From Alphaproteobacteria bacterium (GTDB lineage Bacteria; Pseudomonadota; Alphaproteobacteria; UBA7887), in NCBI GenBank assembly GCA_030739735.1, contig JASLYQ010000007.1:38538-102537 (forward strand): a stretch of 64,000 nucleotides of DNA, read 5' to 3'. This document shows positions 17,603-27,203 of the stretch, one piece after another. Both the position numbers and the translations under genes were made by a program. Numbering within the stretch: position 1 is the stretch's first letter; each line of letters opens with the position of its first letter. The notes under the pieces are model-generated. The model had not been told where the DNA came from, did not search any database, and was given only the letters and a program-made list of their open reading frames with translations.

Positions 17603-20600
17603 TCACGAGCAGCCGCTGGTGCCGCCACAAGTATCGCATTTGAGGCATGTACCGTTGCGGACCAGAGTAAAGTTTCCACATTCCGAACAGGGATCTCCTT
17701 CATAGCCTTTGATGCGGGCCTCCACGACCTGGGCCCGGCGGCCGTCTTCGGCGCTGAGCGCCACACCAACCGAGACCCCGGCCTGTCCCGCTCCGCTCGC
17801 GGCCGGCAGCGCCATGTCGGCTTCCGGTATCGCTTCAGCAGTGACTGTCGCCGTCGCCGCTGCGGCACCGCCGTCGAGCACTCTCAGGCGGCCACGCACG
17901 AAACCGGGGCTGACCAGCGCCTGTAGGCCTGCAGCGCGCTCTGCGTCAGGTGTCGCAGCGGCCATGATCTCGCTTTGGCGTTCGCCCTTGCCGACGGAGT
18001 CGGGGCGCAGGTCTTCCGGCTTGACGTGGGCCAGATCGTTGCGATCAAGATAGGAGATTGCCAGCTCGCGAAAGACGTAATCGAGGATCGATGTTGACAT
18101 GCGAATGGTGTCGTTACCTTCGACCAGACCACTCGGCTCGAAGCGAGTGAAGGTGAATGCCTCGACAAACTCTTCCAGTGGCACGCCGTATTGCAAGCCA
18201 ATGGAGACCGCGATGGCAAAGTTGTTCATCAGGCTGCGGAAGGCTGCGCCCTCCTTGTGCATGTCGATAAACATTTCGCCGAGGCGGCCGTCATCGTACT
18301 CGCCTGTGCGCAGATAGACCTTGTGGCCGCCAACCACGGCTTTCTGAGTGTAGCCTTTGCGTCGATGGGGTAGGCGTTCGCGCTCATGCGCCTCGCGGGC
18401 CACGGCCTCGACCACACGCTCGGCAATAGCGCTTGCTGGCACCGCCGCTTCTTCGACTTGCTTTTCCTCGACCTCGTCTTCACTGACCAGTGCGCTAAGT
18501 GGCTGGCTTAGCTTCGAGCTGTCGCGGTAAAGAGCTGTCGCTTTGAGACCTAGTTGCCATGACAGCTGATAGGCTTCTTGACAGTCTGTGATTGTGGCCG
18601 CGTTCGGCATGTTTATGGTTTTGGAGATAGCTCCCGAGATGAAAGGCTGGGCTGCTGCCATCATGTGGATATGGCTGGTCCAGGAGAGCGCGCGGGTGCC
18701 CGTGCGCCCGCAGGGATTAGCGCAGTCGAATACGGACAGATGTGTCGGGTCCAACTCCGGCGCGCCCTCGACAGTCATGGCGCCGCAGCAATAGGTGTTG
18801 GCAGCCTCGATCTGCCCCTTGGTGAAGCCGAGCGCGGCAAGAATGTCGAAGGCGGGGTCGGCCAGCGAGGCCTCGTCGAGTTCGAGCGCATTGCGGCAGT
18901 AGTCCTCGCCGAGCGTCCACTTGTTGAAGACGAAGCGGATATCGAAAGCATCTGTGAGTGCGCCTTCGATACGCTCGATCGCGGCGCCGTCGAAGCCCTT
19001 AGTGGCGAGCGTCTGGTGATTGATGTGGGGCGCGCCGTCGAGCGTGCCCTTGCCTACCACGTAGTCAGTGATAGTCCCGATCTGGCCCTCGTCGTAGCCC
19101 AGTGCATCCAGCGCCTTTGGCACTACGCGGTTAATAATCTTGAAATAGCCGCCTCCGGCAAGCTTCTTGAACTTGACCAGGGCGAAATCGGGCTCGATAC
19201 CGGTGGTATCACAATCCATGACCAGGCCGATGGTGCCGGTGGGCGCGATCACGGTCGCTTGGGCATTGCGGTAGCCGTGCTGGGTACCGAGCTCGACAGC
19301 CTCGTCCCAGGCGTGCGCTGCTGCTGCGGCCAGTGCCGCCTGCGGGCAGTTGGCAACATCGAGCGGCACTGGCACGACGCTCAGGCCCTCGTAGCCCTGC
19401 GCTTGGCCCTGGGCGGCGAGACGGTGGTTATGCATCACCTGCAGCATGGCACGGCGGTTGTCGGTATAGTTCGGAAAGGCGCCGAGCTCGCGCGCCATCT
19501 CGGCCGAGGTGCGATAGGCGGTGCCCGTCATCAGCGCCGTGAGAGAGCCACATAGTGCGCGCCCCTCCTCGCTGTCATAGCTGAAGCCCATGTTCATCAA
19601 GAGGCCGCCGATATTGGCGTAGCCCAAGCCGAGGGTGCGGAAGGCGTAGGAGCGCTCAGCGATGGCGTGCGATGGGAACTGTGCCATCAGCACCGAGATT
19701 TCCAGAACCACCGTCCACAGCCGAACCGCGTGGTTGAAGCCGGCAATATCGAACTCGCCGTTGCTGTGGCGAAAGGCCATGAGATTGAGAGAGGCGAGAT
19801 TGCACGCCGTGTCGTCGAGGAACATGTACTCTGAGCACGGGTTCGAGGCGCGGATGCGTCCGGATGCGGGGCAAGTGTGCCATTCGTTGATAGTACTGTC
19901 GAACTGGATACCAGGATCGGCAGACTGCCAGGCGGCGACCGCCATGCTGTTCCACAGGCCGCGGGCAGAGACGGTTTCCGCCACCTTGCCGTCGGTGCGC
20001 CGGATCAGTTGCCAGTCGGCATCCGCCTGCACCGCTTCTATGAATTCATTGGTGACACGCACGGTGTTGTTGGCGTTCTGGCCCGAGACAGTGAGATAGG
20101 CCTCCGAATCCCAGTCGGTGTCATAGGTGCGCAGTTCAAGCTCCGTGTAACCCTGGCGCGCAAAGTCGATGGCGCGACGGATCGAGTTCTCCGGGATCAT
20201 CGCTGCGCGGGCGCCGGCAATGGCCTTCTTCAGGGTCGGGTTGTCGGCGGGGCTGAAGCGGCTCTCGTCACCCATCTGGCAGGCGGTCATGATGGCGTTG
20301 AGGTGGCTAGACAGCAGCTTAGATCCGACCACTAGCGCCGCCACCTTCTGCTCTTCCACTGCCTTCCAGTCAATGAATTGGGCGATGTCTGGATGGTCGA
20401 CGTCGACCACCACCATCTTTGCTGCGCGCCGTGTAGTGCCGCCCGACTTAATGGCGCCGGCGGCGCGGTCGCCTACCTTGAGAAAGCTCATCAGCCCCGA
20501 TGAGCGCCCGCCTCCCGAGAGCGGCTCGTTCTCGCCGCGTAGGCCGGAGAAGTTGGAGCCTGTGCCTGAGCCGTACTTGAACAGGCGCGCCTCGCGTACC

Positions 20601-21229
20601 CAGAGGTCCATGATGCCGCCTTCGTTAACCAGGTCGTCGCTCACGCTCTGGATGAAGCAGGCGTGCGGCTGGGGGTGCTCGTAAGATGACTCGGAAGCCA
20701 CGGTCTCGCCGGATTCGAAATCGACGTAGGTATGGCCTTGGGCCGGGCCGTCGATGCCGTAGGCCCAGTGCAGCCCGGTATTGAACCATTGCGGGCTGTT
20801 GGGTGCGGCCATCTGTGCCGCCAACATGTGGGAAAGCTCGTCGTGGAAAGCGCGGGCATCCTCCTCGCCATCGAAATAGCCGCCCTTCCAGCCCCAATAG
20901 GTCCAGGTGCCGGCCATGCGGTCGAAGACCTGGGTGGCGCGGGATTCGCTTCCCATCTCCGTATCCGTCACCGGGCGTTTGCGCCAGAGCCATTCCGGCA
21001 CGTCTGACTCGCGCACGGACTCGAGATCCTCTGGCACGCTGGCCTTGCGGAAATATTTCTGGGCCAAGATATCGATCGCCATCTGCGACCATGCCGCGGG
21101 GGCTTCTATCTCGTCATTCGAGAAGACGAGAGAGCCGTCGGGATTGCGAATTTCGCTCACCGCAGCACGGAAAGCCATGCCCTCGTAGGGCGATTCGCCG
21201 ACAGTCGTGAAGTGTCGCGTGATGCGCAT
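17603..21229 (-). CDS. nrdJ: Vitamin B12-dependent ribonucleotide reductase (class II)
   Basis: A 1208-residue class II reductase that converts ribonucleotides to deoxyribonucleotides with adenosylcobalamin. It contains [27 protein letters not shown], the NPCSEY segment that holds an active-site cysteine, [13 protein letters not shown] residues and [18 protein letters not shown]. The C-terminal region ends with a cysteine-rich zinc-binding tail ([14 protein letters not shown] then [13 protein letters not shown]), usual in alphaproteobacterial NrdJ. No class I or III reductase is present in this window. An NrdR-like box lies about 90-100 bases upstream of its ATG. Confidence 0.96.
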   Translation of the reverse strand: MRITRHFTTVGESPYEGMAFRAAVSEIRNPDGSLVFSNDEIEAPAAWSQMAIDILAQKYFRKASVPEDLESVRESDVPEWLWRKRPVTDTEMGSESRATQVFDRMAGTWTYWGWKGGYFDGEEDARAFHDELSHMLAAQMAAPNSPQWFNTGLHWAYGIDGPAQGHTYVDFESGETVASESSYEHPQPHACFIQSVSDDLVNEGGIMDLWVREARLFKYGSGTGSNFSGLRGENEPLSGGGRSSGLMSFLKVGDRAAGAIKSGGTTRRAAKMVVVDVDHPDIAQFIDWKAVEEQKVAALVVGSKLLSSHLNAIMTACQMGDESRFSPADNPTLKKAIAGARAAMIPENSIRRAIDFARQGYTELELRTYDTDWDSEAYLTVSGQNANNTVRVTNEFIEAVQADADWQLIRRTDGKVAETVSARGLWNSMAVAAWQSADPGIQFDSTINEWHTCPASGRIRASNPCSEYMFLDDTACNLASLNLMAFRHSNGEFDIAGFNHAVRLWTVVLEISVLMAQFPSHAIAERSYAFRTLGLGYANIGGLLMNMGFSYDSEEGRALCGSLTALMTGTAYRTSAEMARELGAFPNYTDNRRAMLQVMHNHRLAAQGQAQGYEGLSVVPVPLDVANCPQAALAAAAAHAWDEAVELGTQHGYRNAQATVIAPTGTIGLVMDCDTTGIEPDFALVKFKKLAGGGYFKIINRVVPKALDALGYDEGQIGTITDYVVGKGTLDGAPHINHQTLATKGFDGAAIERIEGALTDAFDIRFVFNKWTLGEDYCRNALELDEASLADPAFDILAALGFTKGQIEAANTYCCGAMTVEGAPELDPTHLSVFDCANPCGRTGTRALSWTSHIHMMAAAQPFISGAISKTINMPNAATITDCQEAYQLSWQLGLKATALYRDSSKLSQPLSALVSEDEVEEKQVEEAAVPASAIAERVVEAVAREAHERERLPHRRKGYTQKAVVGGHKVYLRTGEYDDGRLGEMFIDMHKEGAAFRSLMNNFAIAVSIGLQYGVPLEEFVEAFTFTRFEPSGLVEGNDTIRMSTSILDYVFRELAISYLDRNDLAHVKPEDLRPDSVGKGERQSEIMAAATPDAERAAGLQALVSPGFVRGRLRVLDGGAAAATATVTAEAIPEADMALPAASGAGQAGVSVGVALSAEDGRRAQVVEARIKGYEGDPCSECGNFTLVRNGTCLKCDTCGGTSGCS

Positions 21230-21315
21230 TTTTAGCCCTTCTGTAGCGTGGCCGTCTTAATCGCGGCCGTGAATCGCGCGAGGGCTACTAGATTTCGTGT
21301 CCCCTCAAGCGGAGA

Positions 21316-21331
21316 CCACTACATATAGTCG
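21316..21331 (-). promoter_or_regulatory. Candidate NrdR box upstream of nrdJ
   Basis: On the minus strand the sequence reads CGACTATATGTAGTGG. Its core ACTATATGTAGTG fits the NrdR consensus (ACACWATATnTWGTGT) at nearly every position. NrdR is the ATP/dATP-sensing repressor of ribonucleotide reductase genes, and its boxes usually occur in pairs. A second, poor match may exist at 21353-21368, but the 37-bp offset is not the usual spacing. The position just upstream of nrdJ supports a regulatory role. Confidence 0.5.
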
Positions 21332-21407
21332 GATTATCAAAAAATGACAATAACACCATACCGTATCTGGTAGGTAGGCGTGTCAATTAGGCAACAGATA
21401 TCGGGGG

Positions 21408-22739
21408 TCAGCCTCCGTTTTGGTGTAGGAAGTCCAATGCTAGATTGCTCAGCGTGCGCACACCGAGGCGCAGATAGGCCTCGTCGACGACGAAGTGGGG
21501 CGAGTGATTGGGCGCGGCGTCGGCGGGTGCGACATTGGGCAGGCGAGCGCCCATGAAGACGAACATGCCGGGCACCTGTTGCTGATAGAAGGAAAAATCC
21601 TCATAGCCCATCACGGCCTGCGTCCGCTGTACCATAGTCTGGCCGGCAACGCGCTCTAGCGTCGGTAGCATGGTGCGCACTAGATCCGGCTCGTTATAGG
21701 CGACCGGCACGCCGTGGCCCCAGGAGACTTCCGCCGTGGCGCCTGCGCTCTCGGCGATGCCCTTTGCCGTGCGTGCGATACGCTCGTGAATGTCCCGGCG
21801 GACCTCGGACTTGTGGGTGCGCACTGTGCCGACCAACTCGACCCGGTCGGGAATGATGTTGTGGCGCACGCCGCCATGGATGCTGCCGATCGAGATGACC
21901 GCCGTCTCGTGGGTGTCGATCTGGCGTGAGTGGATGGTCTGCAATCCTAAGATGATCTGTGAGGAGACGACGATGGGGTCGATGCCGCGATGGGGCGCGG
22001 CGCCATGGGTCTGACGGCCGAACACCGAGATCTTGAGCACGTCGGCGCTGGCCAGCATTGGCCCTTCGGTGAAGAACAGCACGCCGGGGTCGCGGGCACC
22101 GATATGCAAGCCGAAGATGGCGTCGGGTCGCGGGTTGTCCAGCGCACCTTCTGCTACCATCAGTGAGGCGCCGCCTTCTTCGCCCTCGGGAGGGCCTTCT
22201 TCTGCTGGCTGAAAGATGAAAGTCACAGTGCCGGGAATGTGCTCACGCATGCCGGCAAGCACCTCGGCCGCACCCATTAGCATGGCGACGTGAGTATCGT
22301 GGCCGCAGGCGTGCATCACACCGACCTCCTGGCCGTTATAGGTAGTGCGCACGACAGACGCGAAGTCGAGCCCGGTCTGCTCGACCACGGGCAGCGCATC
22401 CATGTCGGCGCGCAGCGCCACGACCGGCCCCGGCAGCCCACCCACGAGTACGCCTACGACGCCGGTATGAGCTATGTCGGTGCGCACTTCGTCGAGGCCC
22501 AGGCTGCGCAGATGCTCGGCCACCAGCGCCGCGGTTCGGAACTCGCGATTGCTGAGTTCCGGATTAGCATGAATGTCGCGCCGCCAAGCGATAACCCGGT
22601 CTTCCAACGCTGCCGCCCGTTCGTCGACATCTGCCCAGCGCGGTGACTGGGCGCTTGCCTGAAAGCTGGTGCCAAACAGTGCAAAACCGATCATAAAACT
22701 TGATAGCGCGCGCGCGCCAACCATCCTCAAACCCTCCAT
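21408..22739 (-). CDS. Exported M20-family amidohydrolase
   Basis: A 443-residue peptidase-M20/amidohydrolase with an N-terminal signal peptide (hydrophobic ARALSSFMIGFALFG, then ASAQS). Metal-binding blocks are RADMDALPV, HACGHDTHVAML and FQPAEEG, and the dimerisation-domain block is HGAAPHRGIDP. The C-terminal metal ligand region is PNHSPHF. Relatives cleave N-acyl amino acids, hippurate-like amides or auxin conjugates, so the substrate is open. The ATG at 22739 is preferred because AGAGG lies 7-8 bases upstream; the frame extends to an ATG at 22760. Export to the periplasm is inferred from the signal. Confidence 0.9.
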   Translation of the reverse strand: MEGLRMVGARALSSFMIGFALFGTSFQASAQSPRWADVDERAAALEDRVIAWRRDIHANPELSNREFRTAALVAEHLRSLGLDEVRTDIAHTGVVGVLVGGLPGPVVALRADMDALPVVEQTGLDFASVVRTTYNGQEVGVMHACGHDTHVAMLMGAAEVLAGMREHIPGTVTFIFQPAEEGPPEGEEGGASLMVAEGALDNPRPDAIFGLHIGARDPGVLFFTEGPMLASADVLKISVFGRQTHGAAPHRGIDPIVVSSQIILGLQTIHSRQIDTHETAVISIGSIHGGVRHNIIPDRVELVGTVRTHKSEVRRDIHERIARTAKGIAESAGATAEVSWGHGVPVAYNEPDLVRTMLPTLERVAGQTMVQRTQAVMGYEDFSFYQQQVPGMFVFMGARLPNVAPADAAPNHSPHFVVDEAYLRLGVRTLSNLALDFLHQNGG

Positions 22740-22836
22740 TATGATGCCTCTATGTAACATGGCGCGGCGCTAGACGGGACCCGGGGACGATGCCATATTT
22801 CCTACGTTGCTGGACACACGAGAGGACACACGGTCG

Positions 22837-23187
22837 ATGGGCGCGACGTTTGGTACCAAGCTCTTCACTCGCATGCATGGCCAGCGTGTCGGCGAGGACG
22901 CGGCTGGCAATGTTTATTACCGTGAGCGCAAGTCGAAGGCTGGCCAGCGCGAGCGGCGCTGGGTGATCTATGCCGAGGTGCCGGAGGCCTCGTCTGTGCC
23001 GCCGGTGTGGCAGGGCTGGCTGACACATACGTTGGCAGAGAGCCCGATCGAAGAGCCGCCCGTGGCGCGTCCCTGGCAGAGCCCGCGTGGGGCCAGCGTG
23101 ACAGGCACGGCGGCGGTCTACTATCCGCTGGCTGGCGGCAAGCGCGACCGCACCACCGGCGACTACGAGGCCTGGACCCCCGAATAG
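22837..23187 (+). CDS. NADH:ubiquinone oxidoreductase accessory subunit, NDUFA12 family
   Basis: A 116-residue homologue of the mitochondrial complex I subunit NDUFA12 (B17.2), found in alphaproteobacteria and thought to stabilise complex I at the membrane. Family features are GEDAAGNVYYRER, RRWVIYAEVPEASSVPP and WQGWLTHTL, then the C-terminal PWQSPRG and AVYYPLAGG. The ATG at 22837 lies a little downstream of GAGAGG. It starts the conserved cluster that continues to DUF2155, aat and accBC. The complex I core genes are not in the window. Confidence 0.93.
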   Translation: MGATFGTKLFTRMHGQRVGEDAAGNVYYRERKSKAGQRERRWVIYAEVPEASSVPPVWQGWLTHTLAESPIEEPPVARPWQSPRGASVTGTAAVYYPLAGGKRDRTTGDYEAWTPE

Positions 23188-23314
23188 GCAAGTTTTGCTG
23201 CCGGTGCTCCAGGATCACGCATCGACGTCTTGCAGGCGCTGGCGCGCTGGTCAGCTTGAATTCGTATACGCCTTCGCCGATAGTAACGGCGACCGATTCG
23301 CTGCTGGAGGTGGC

Positions 23315-23470
23315 ATGAAGTGCAATATCGTCGAGACCATCATTTCGCTGGAGCCCGGCGGTGACACCGAGATACTCGGTAATGGCGACATGGTCCTTTT
23401 TACCGAAACGGCACTCGATCCCGCCAGCGTGGTCTACCACGTTCTGATGAACCCGAAGGACGACCCATGA
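23315..23470 (+). pseudogene. Possible mlaD remnant with a large internal deletion
   Basis: A 51-codon frame reads MKCNIVETI and then ISLEPGGDTEILGNGDMVLFTETALDP. In alphaproteobacteria the gene after the NDUFA12 gene is commonly mlaD (MCE-domain lipid-transport protein). MlaD often starts with MRxNxVETVxG and later has LEPGGDPEMLxxG followed by FTQSxVN. The frame could therefore be the two ends of mlaD joined by loss of about 100 codons between them. It could instead be a real small gene, because its stop overlaps the next start. The resemblance is short. Confidence 0.35.
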
Positions 23471-23691
23471 TGTCGCCGCGCGACGGTCTGTTGCCGACCT
23501 GGCATGACGAGGACGGTGCGCCCGTTGCCTGTACAGAGAAGATCAAGGTCCTTAACGAGAACATCATGGAGATTCGTGAGATGTGCCGCGAAGCACTCGA
23601 GGACGCGGCTCTGATGGGCTGCGACGAAGCGCAAATGCGTGCCGTGCTATTGACCCTGGTTCGCACCCTTGAGGAACCTTTCAAAGATTAG
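23467..23691 (+). CDS. Small conserved hypothetical protein
   Basis: A 74-residue acidic, helical protein with no signal peptide or membrane segment. It opens with MSPRDGLLPTWHDEDG, continues with EKIKVLNENIMEIREMC and has DAALMGCDEAQMRAVL, a pattern I recall from small uncharacterised proteins in Rhodospirillales. Two cysteines occur in the helical half. The start overlaps the preceding frame by 4 bases, and the stop overlaps the DUF2155 gene by about 23 bases, consistent with an operon. The function is unknown. Confidence 0.65.
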   Translation: MMSPRDGLLPTWHDEDGAPVACTEKIKVLNENIMEIREMCREALEDAALMGCDEAQMRAVLLTLVRTLEEPFKD

Positions 23692-24100
23692 ACGGATCGG
23701 GTTGGCTCTCGTCGTCTGCGCCAGCGCCGCGTCGGCGCAGGGCGATCCTTTCGCGAATCAATGGGAGCCGGTCGGCGGCGCTCGGCTGGAGGCACTCGAC
23801 AAGGTCACCGGGCGTATCTCGGTGGTCGAGGTGGCTACCGGCGAGCCGGTTGCTTTCGGCACGCTCGGCATCACTGTGGAATCCTGCTTTCGCCGTCCGC
23901 CCGAGTTGGCGCCGGACAGCGCCGCGCTTGTCAATGTCAGCGAAAGCCGTGAAGAGACTGCGCTGCCGAGACCGTTGTTCCGCGGCTGGATGTTTGCATC
24001 GAGCCCGGGCTTGTCGGGTCTGGAGCACCCAGTTTACGACGTCATCGTGCTCGACTGCATCGTGCCGGCGCCTCCCGATGACGAGGCAGAGGACGAATAA
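23669..24100 (+). CDS. DUF2155 family exported protein
   Basis: A 143-residue alphaproteobacterial protein of unknown function. It carries a short signal peptide (GLALVVCASAASAQG), then LEALDKVTGRISVVEV, CFRRPPELAPDSAALV, and the near-invariant RGWMFASSPGLSGLEHPVYDVIVLDC. Family proteins are periplasmic and nearly always lie in this NDUFA12-accBC neighbourhood. Only a TTG start at 23669, inside the previous gene, gives a complete signal peptide; another TTG at 23702 is possible but removes its basic residues. The convergent aat gene begins 5 bases beyond the stop. Confidence 0.88.
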   Translation: MRNLSKIRRIGLALVVCASAASAQGDPFANQWEPVGGARLEALDKVTGRISVVEVATGEPVAFGTLGITVESCFRRPPELAPDSAALVNVSESREETALPRPLFRGWMFASSPGLSGLEHPVYDVIVLDCIVPAPPDDEAEDE

Positions 24101-24105
24101 CCTAC

Positions 24106-24657
24106 TCAGGCGGTATCGCTGGTCGTAAAATCGGCCGGCAGCTTGATGGCGCGGGCGAGCAGGCTGAGATATTTGGCGCGGGGAACCTCGCGGGCGCCAA
24201 AGCGCTGTAAATGCTCAGTCACGAACTGCGTGTCGAGCAGGGCAAAACCACCGGCACGCAGCCGCTCGACGAGATGGACGAGCGCGACTTTGCTGGCGTC
24301 ACGTCTGTGGCTGAACATGCTCTCACCAAAGAACGCCCCGCCAATGGCAACGCCGTATAGCCCGCCAACAAGCTCGTCATTGGCCCAACATTCTACCGAG
24401 TGCGCATGCCCCATGGAAAAAAGGTCTCGATAAAGGTTTTCGATGGTGCAGTTGATCCAGGTGCTTTGACGTCTCGGTGCGGGCTTGGAGCAAGCGGCTA
24501 TCGTACCGGCAAAGGCTGTGTCCACTGCAACACGATAAGGCGCGCGCCGGATCACCTTTTGCAGCGAGCGCGGCACGTGGAACTCGTCGATCGGCAGGAC
24601 CCCACGCTTGTCTGGATCGACCCAGTAGATGGTTGGGTCGTCGCGGCTCTCGCCCAT
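24106..24657 (-). CDS. aat: Leucyl/phenylalanyl-tRNA--protein transferase (start uncertain)
   Basis: Aat adds Leu or Phe from aminoacyl-tRNA to N-terminal Arg/Lys of proteins, marking them for ClpAP. The first ATG at 24657 starts MGESRDDPTIYWVDPDKRG and continues HVPRSL, TWINCTIENLYRDLF, HSVECWANDELVGGLYGV and FFGESMFS, all conserved. But conserved sequence continues upstream in frame (ETLLRAYQWGLFPM), and between the accC stop and 24657 there is no in-frame ATG, GTG or TTG. Translation might begin at an unusual codon such as ATA at 24705 or 24729, or the gene has lost its start. The listed span is the shortest safe one. Confidence 0.85.
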   Translation of the reverse strand: MGESRDDPTIYWVDPDKRGVLPIDEFHVPRSLQKVIRRAPYRVAVDTAFAGTIAACSKPAPRRQSTWINCTIENLYRDLFSMGHAHSVECWANDELVGGLYGVAIGGAFFGESMFSHRRDASKVALVHLVERLRAGGFALLDTQFVTEHLQRFGAREVPRAKYLSLLARAIKLPADFTTSDTA

Positions 24658-24745
24658 GGGAAACAGGCCCCATTGATAGGCTCTGAGTAGCGTCTCAGCG
24701 GTTATCGGCGGTGGACGCTGAGTATCTATGGCCTGACCTAGCTAT

Positions 24746-26098
24746 TCAGGAGTGGCTGTTGCCGCCTCTAAGCAATTTCTCGAGCCAGTGTATATCATAT
24801 GCGCCGTTGGCAAAATCCTGCTCCATCATGATACGGCGATGCAGCGGCAGGGTGGTGGTGATGCCGTCAATGACGAACTCCTCCAGACTGCTACGAAGCC
24901 GCATGAGGCATGCGTTTCGATTGGGGCCATGAACGATCAGCTTGGCCACCATACTGTCGTAATGGGGCGGCACGCTGTAGCCGGCATAGAGCGCGGAATC
25001 GACGCGCACGCCGAGGCCTCCTGGTGGGTGGTAGTCGCTGACCCGGCCCGGGCTTGGCACCAGTGTCTCTGGATCCTCGGCCGTGATGCGGCATTCGATG
25101 GCGTGACCGTAGAAGGTGACCTCGTCTTGGGTGATACTGAGCGGTGCACCAGCGGCGATGCGAATCTGCTCACGTACCACGTCGATGCCGGTAATCATCT
25201 CGGTCACCGGGTGCTCCACCTGTAGGCGGGTGTTCATCTCGATGAAGTAGAAGGCCTCGTCCTGGTAGAGAAATTCTAGCGTGCCGGCCCCGAGATAGCC
25301 GATAGCCGTGACCGCCTCGACCACGCGCTGGCCGATCTCCATGCGCGTTTCAGCATTGAGCGCGGGCGAGGGTGCTTCCTCGACCAGCTTCTGGTGGCGG
25401 CGCTGTAGGGAGCAATCGCGCTCGCCGAAATGCAACACTGAGCCATGGCTGTCCGCCATCACCTGGATTTCGATATGGCGTGGGCCTAGCAGGTATTTCT
25501 CGATGAACACCTCGCCGTTGCCGAAGGCCTCGTGCGCCTCGCGCGCTGCCAAGTCGAGAGCTATCGGCAGACCGTCGGGGTCTTTGGCCACCTTCATACC
25601 GCGGCCGCCGCCGCCGGCAGAGGCTTTGACCAGCACCGGGTAGCCAATCTCATCGGCGACAGCCAGTGCCGCATCGATATCGGTCACCGGGCCGTCAGAG
25701 CCCGGCACCATGGGCATGCCGAGCCGCGACAGCGAGGTGCGCGCCGCCACCTTGTCGCCCATCAAGCGGATATGGTTTGGGTCGGGGCCGATGAAGGTGA
25801 TGCCGTGTTCGCCGACGATCTCCGCAAAATGTGCGTTCTCGGATAGAAAGCCGTAGCCTGGGTGGATGGCGTCTGCGCCCGTCACCTCCACCGCAGCCAT
25901 GATGGCGGGGATATTGAGGTAGCTCGCCTTGGCCTGTGGCGGGCCGATACAGACCGATTCGTCCGCCAACCGCACATGCATCGCGTCAGCGTCTGCGGTC
26001 GAGTGCACCGCCACAGTGCGGATGCCCATTTCGCGGCAGGCGCGGTGTATGCGCATCGCGATCTCGCCGCGATTGGCGATCAGCACCTTGTCGAACAT
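24746..26098 (-). CDS. accC: Biotin carboxylase subunit of acetyl-CoA carboxylase
   Basis: AccC carboxylates biotin on AccB with ATP and bicarbonate in fatty-acid synthesis. The protein starts MFDKVLIANRGEIAMRI, the invariant opening, at an ATG at 26098, although the frame extends further upstream. It has GYGFLSENA, the ATP-grasp glycine-rich loop KASAGGGGRGMK, ERDCSLQRRHQKL, FIEMNTRLQVEHPVTE and the IECRITAEDP block. The length of 450 residues is standard. accB lies upstream with a 19-base gap and aat downstream, an order common in alphaproteobacteria. Confidence 0.97.
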   Translation of the reverse strand: MFDKVLIANRGEIAMRIHRACREMGIRTVAVHSTADADAMHVRLADESVCIGPPQAKASYLNIPAIMAAVEVTGADAIHPGYGFLSENAHFAEIVGEHGITFIGPDPNHIRLMGDKVAARTSLSRLGMPMVPGSDGPVTDIDAALAVADEIGYPVLVKASAGGGGRGMKVAKDPDGLPIALDLAAREAHEAFGNGEVFIEKYLLGPRHIEIQVMADSHGSVLHFGERDCSLQRRHQKLVEEAPSPALNAETRMEIGQRVVEAVTAIGYLGAGTLEFLYQDEAFYFIEMNTRLQVEHPVTEMITGIDVVREQIRIAAGAPLSITQDEVTFYGHAIECRITAEDPETLVPSPGRVSDYHPPGGLGVRVDSALYAGYSVPPHYDSMVAKLIVHGPNRNACLMRLRSSLEEFVIDGITTTLPLHRRIMMEQDFANGAYDIHWLEKLLRGGNSHS

Positions 26099-26117
26099 TT
26101 GCGCCCTGGCCCCGCCG

Positions 26118-26567
26118 CTACTCGATAATTGCCAGCACTTCGCCAAACTCGACCGGGGTCTCGTTACTAGCGAGCACGCGTTTGACCGTGCCGGCGAGAG
26201 GTGCCCGGACTGGATTCATGGTTTTCATGGCTTCTATGATGAATAGCGTATCGCCTTCCGAGACCTGATCGCCAGGGACCACGAAGGGCGGTGAACCCGG
26301 GTCCGGTGCCAGGTAGAGAGTTCCTACCATGGGCGAGACAACATCTCCGGGGTGGGAGATATCACCCCCGCCGCTGCTTTCCTCCTCCGCTGCTACCGGC
26401 GCCATCTCCGGCGCCGGCACGGCGCTGGGCGAGGCGGGCACGGGCTTGCGCGCGATACGCACATGCTGCGCGCCCTCGCTGATCTCGATCTCGCTCAAGC
26501 CCGTCTCTTCCAGCAGCTTGGCGAGCTCGCGGATAAGACCGGCGTCGACTTTGAGGGCGTCGGTCAT
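26118..26567 (-). CDS. accB: Biotin carboxyl carrier protein of acetyl-CoA carboxylase
   Basis: A 149-residue AccB. The N-terminal helix [23 protein letters not shown] is followed by a Pro/Ala linker at about 42-66. The biotinyl domain includes [19 protein letters not shown] and the biotinylation motif IIEAMKTMN, with K115 as the attachment lysine. It shuttles carboxybiotin between AccC and the carboxyltransferase. The stop of aroQ overlaps its start by 4 bases, so aroQ-accB-accC are translated together. Confidence 0.97.
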   Translation of the reverse strand: MTDALKVDAGLIRELAKLLEETGLSEIEISEGAQHVRIARKPVPASPSAVPAPEMAPVAAEEESSGGGDISHPGDVVSPMVGTLYLAPDPGSPPFVVPGDQVSEGDTLFIIEAMKTMNPVRAPLAGTVKRVLASNETPVEFGEVLAIIE

Positions 26568-27016
26568 GCTTCGGGCTCTGTCGAGAGGAGTTGTGCGAGG
26601 GCGATAAGGCCAAGCCGGTAGCTGTCACCGCCGAAGCCGCAGATCATGCCCTTGGCGACGGGAGAAATCGTGGAGTGGCTACGGAACGGCTCACGGGCGT
26701 GGATATTGGACATATGGATTTCGACCGCAGGCAGTGAAATCGCAACCAGCGCATCAGCGATCGCCACCGAGGTATGGGTATAGCCGGCGGCATTGATCAA
26801 CACGGCGTCATGCGTTTCCTGTGCCTCGTGAATCCAGCCGATCAACTCGCCCTCGCTATTGCTTTGTCGAAAATCAATGGCCAAGTCCAACTCTGCAGCC
26901 ACAGTGCGGCACAGCGCCTCGACGTCGGCGAGGGTGTCGTGGCCGTAGATCTCCGGCTGGCGCGTGCCCAGCAGGTTGAGATTGGGGCCGTTGAGAACGA
27001 GAATGGAACGGGCCAT
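26564..27016 (-). CDS. aroQ: Type II 3-dehydroquinate dehydratase
   Basis: A 150-residue type II dehydroquinase that converts 3-dehydroquinate to 3-dehydroshikimate in the shikimate pathway. It opens with [21 protein letters not shown], has the flexible-loop and active-site stretch [18 protein letters not shown], then [12 protein letters not shown] and [14 protein letters not shown], with the catalytic His. It heads the aroQ-accB-accC run, a frequent arrangement in proteobacteria, and diverges from thiSG. Confidence 0.96.
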   Translation of the reverse strand: MARSILVLNGPNLNLLGTRQPEIYGHDTLADVEALCRTVAAELDLAIDFRQSNSEGELIGWIHEAQETHDAVLINAAGYTHTSVAIADALVAISLPAVEIHMSNIHAREPFRSHSTISPVAKGMICGFGGDSYRLGLIALAQLLSTEPEA

Positions 27017-27203
27017 GGGGGGTCGCGCCTGTTGGAGAACAAGTTTGGTAAACCACCGCTGCCGACGCTGGTCTCTGCCATTATATCATGGCCGCTGCCC
27101 GGATAGGCAATGGCTGTTGATGGGGTAAGGCTTGAAGCGTCGGGGTAGCCATCTCATACTCCTACTCCACCTGTGCAAGGCGAGCAGAACGCAAGAGGAG
27201 TTG

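Noticed and set aside
18578..19555. Long plus-strand frame inside nrdJ
   Set aside because: It is antisense to the conserved nrdJ coding sequence, lacks a supported start and shows no family pattern; high GC content makes such frames common.
21230..21407. Possible cobalamin riboswitch upstream of nrdJ
   Set aside because: No B12-box core was seen, and the region is short; only an NrdR-like box is supportable.
27017..27203. Possible TPP riboswitch upstream of thiSG
   Set aside because: The CUGAGA and ACC-UGAUC core elements are absent; only a good ribosome binding site is visible.
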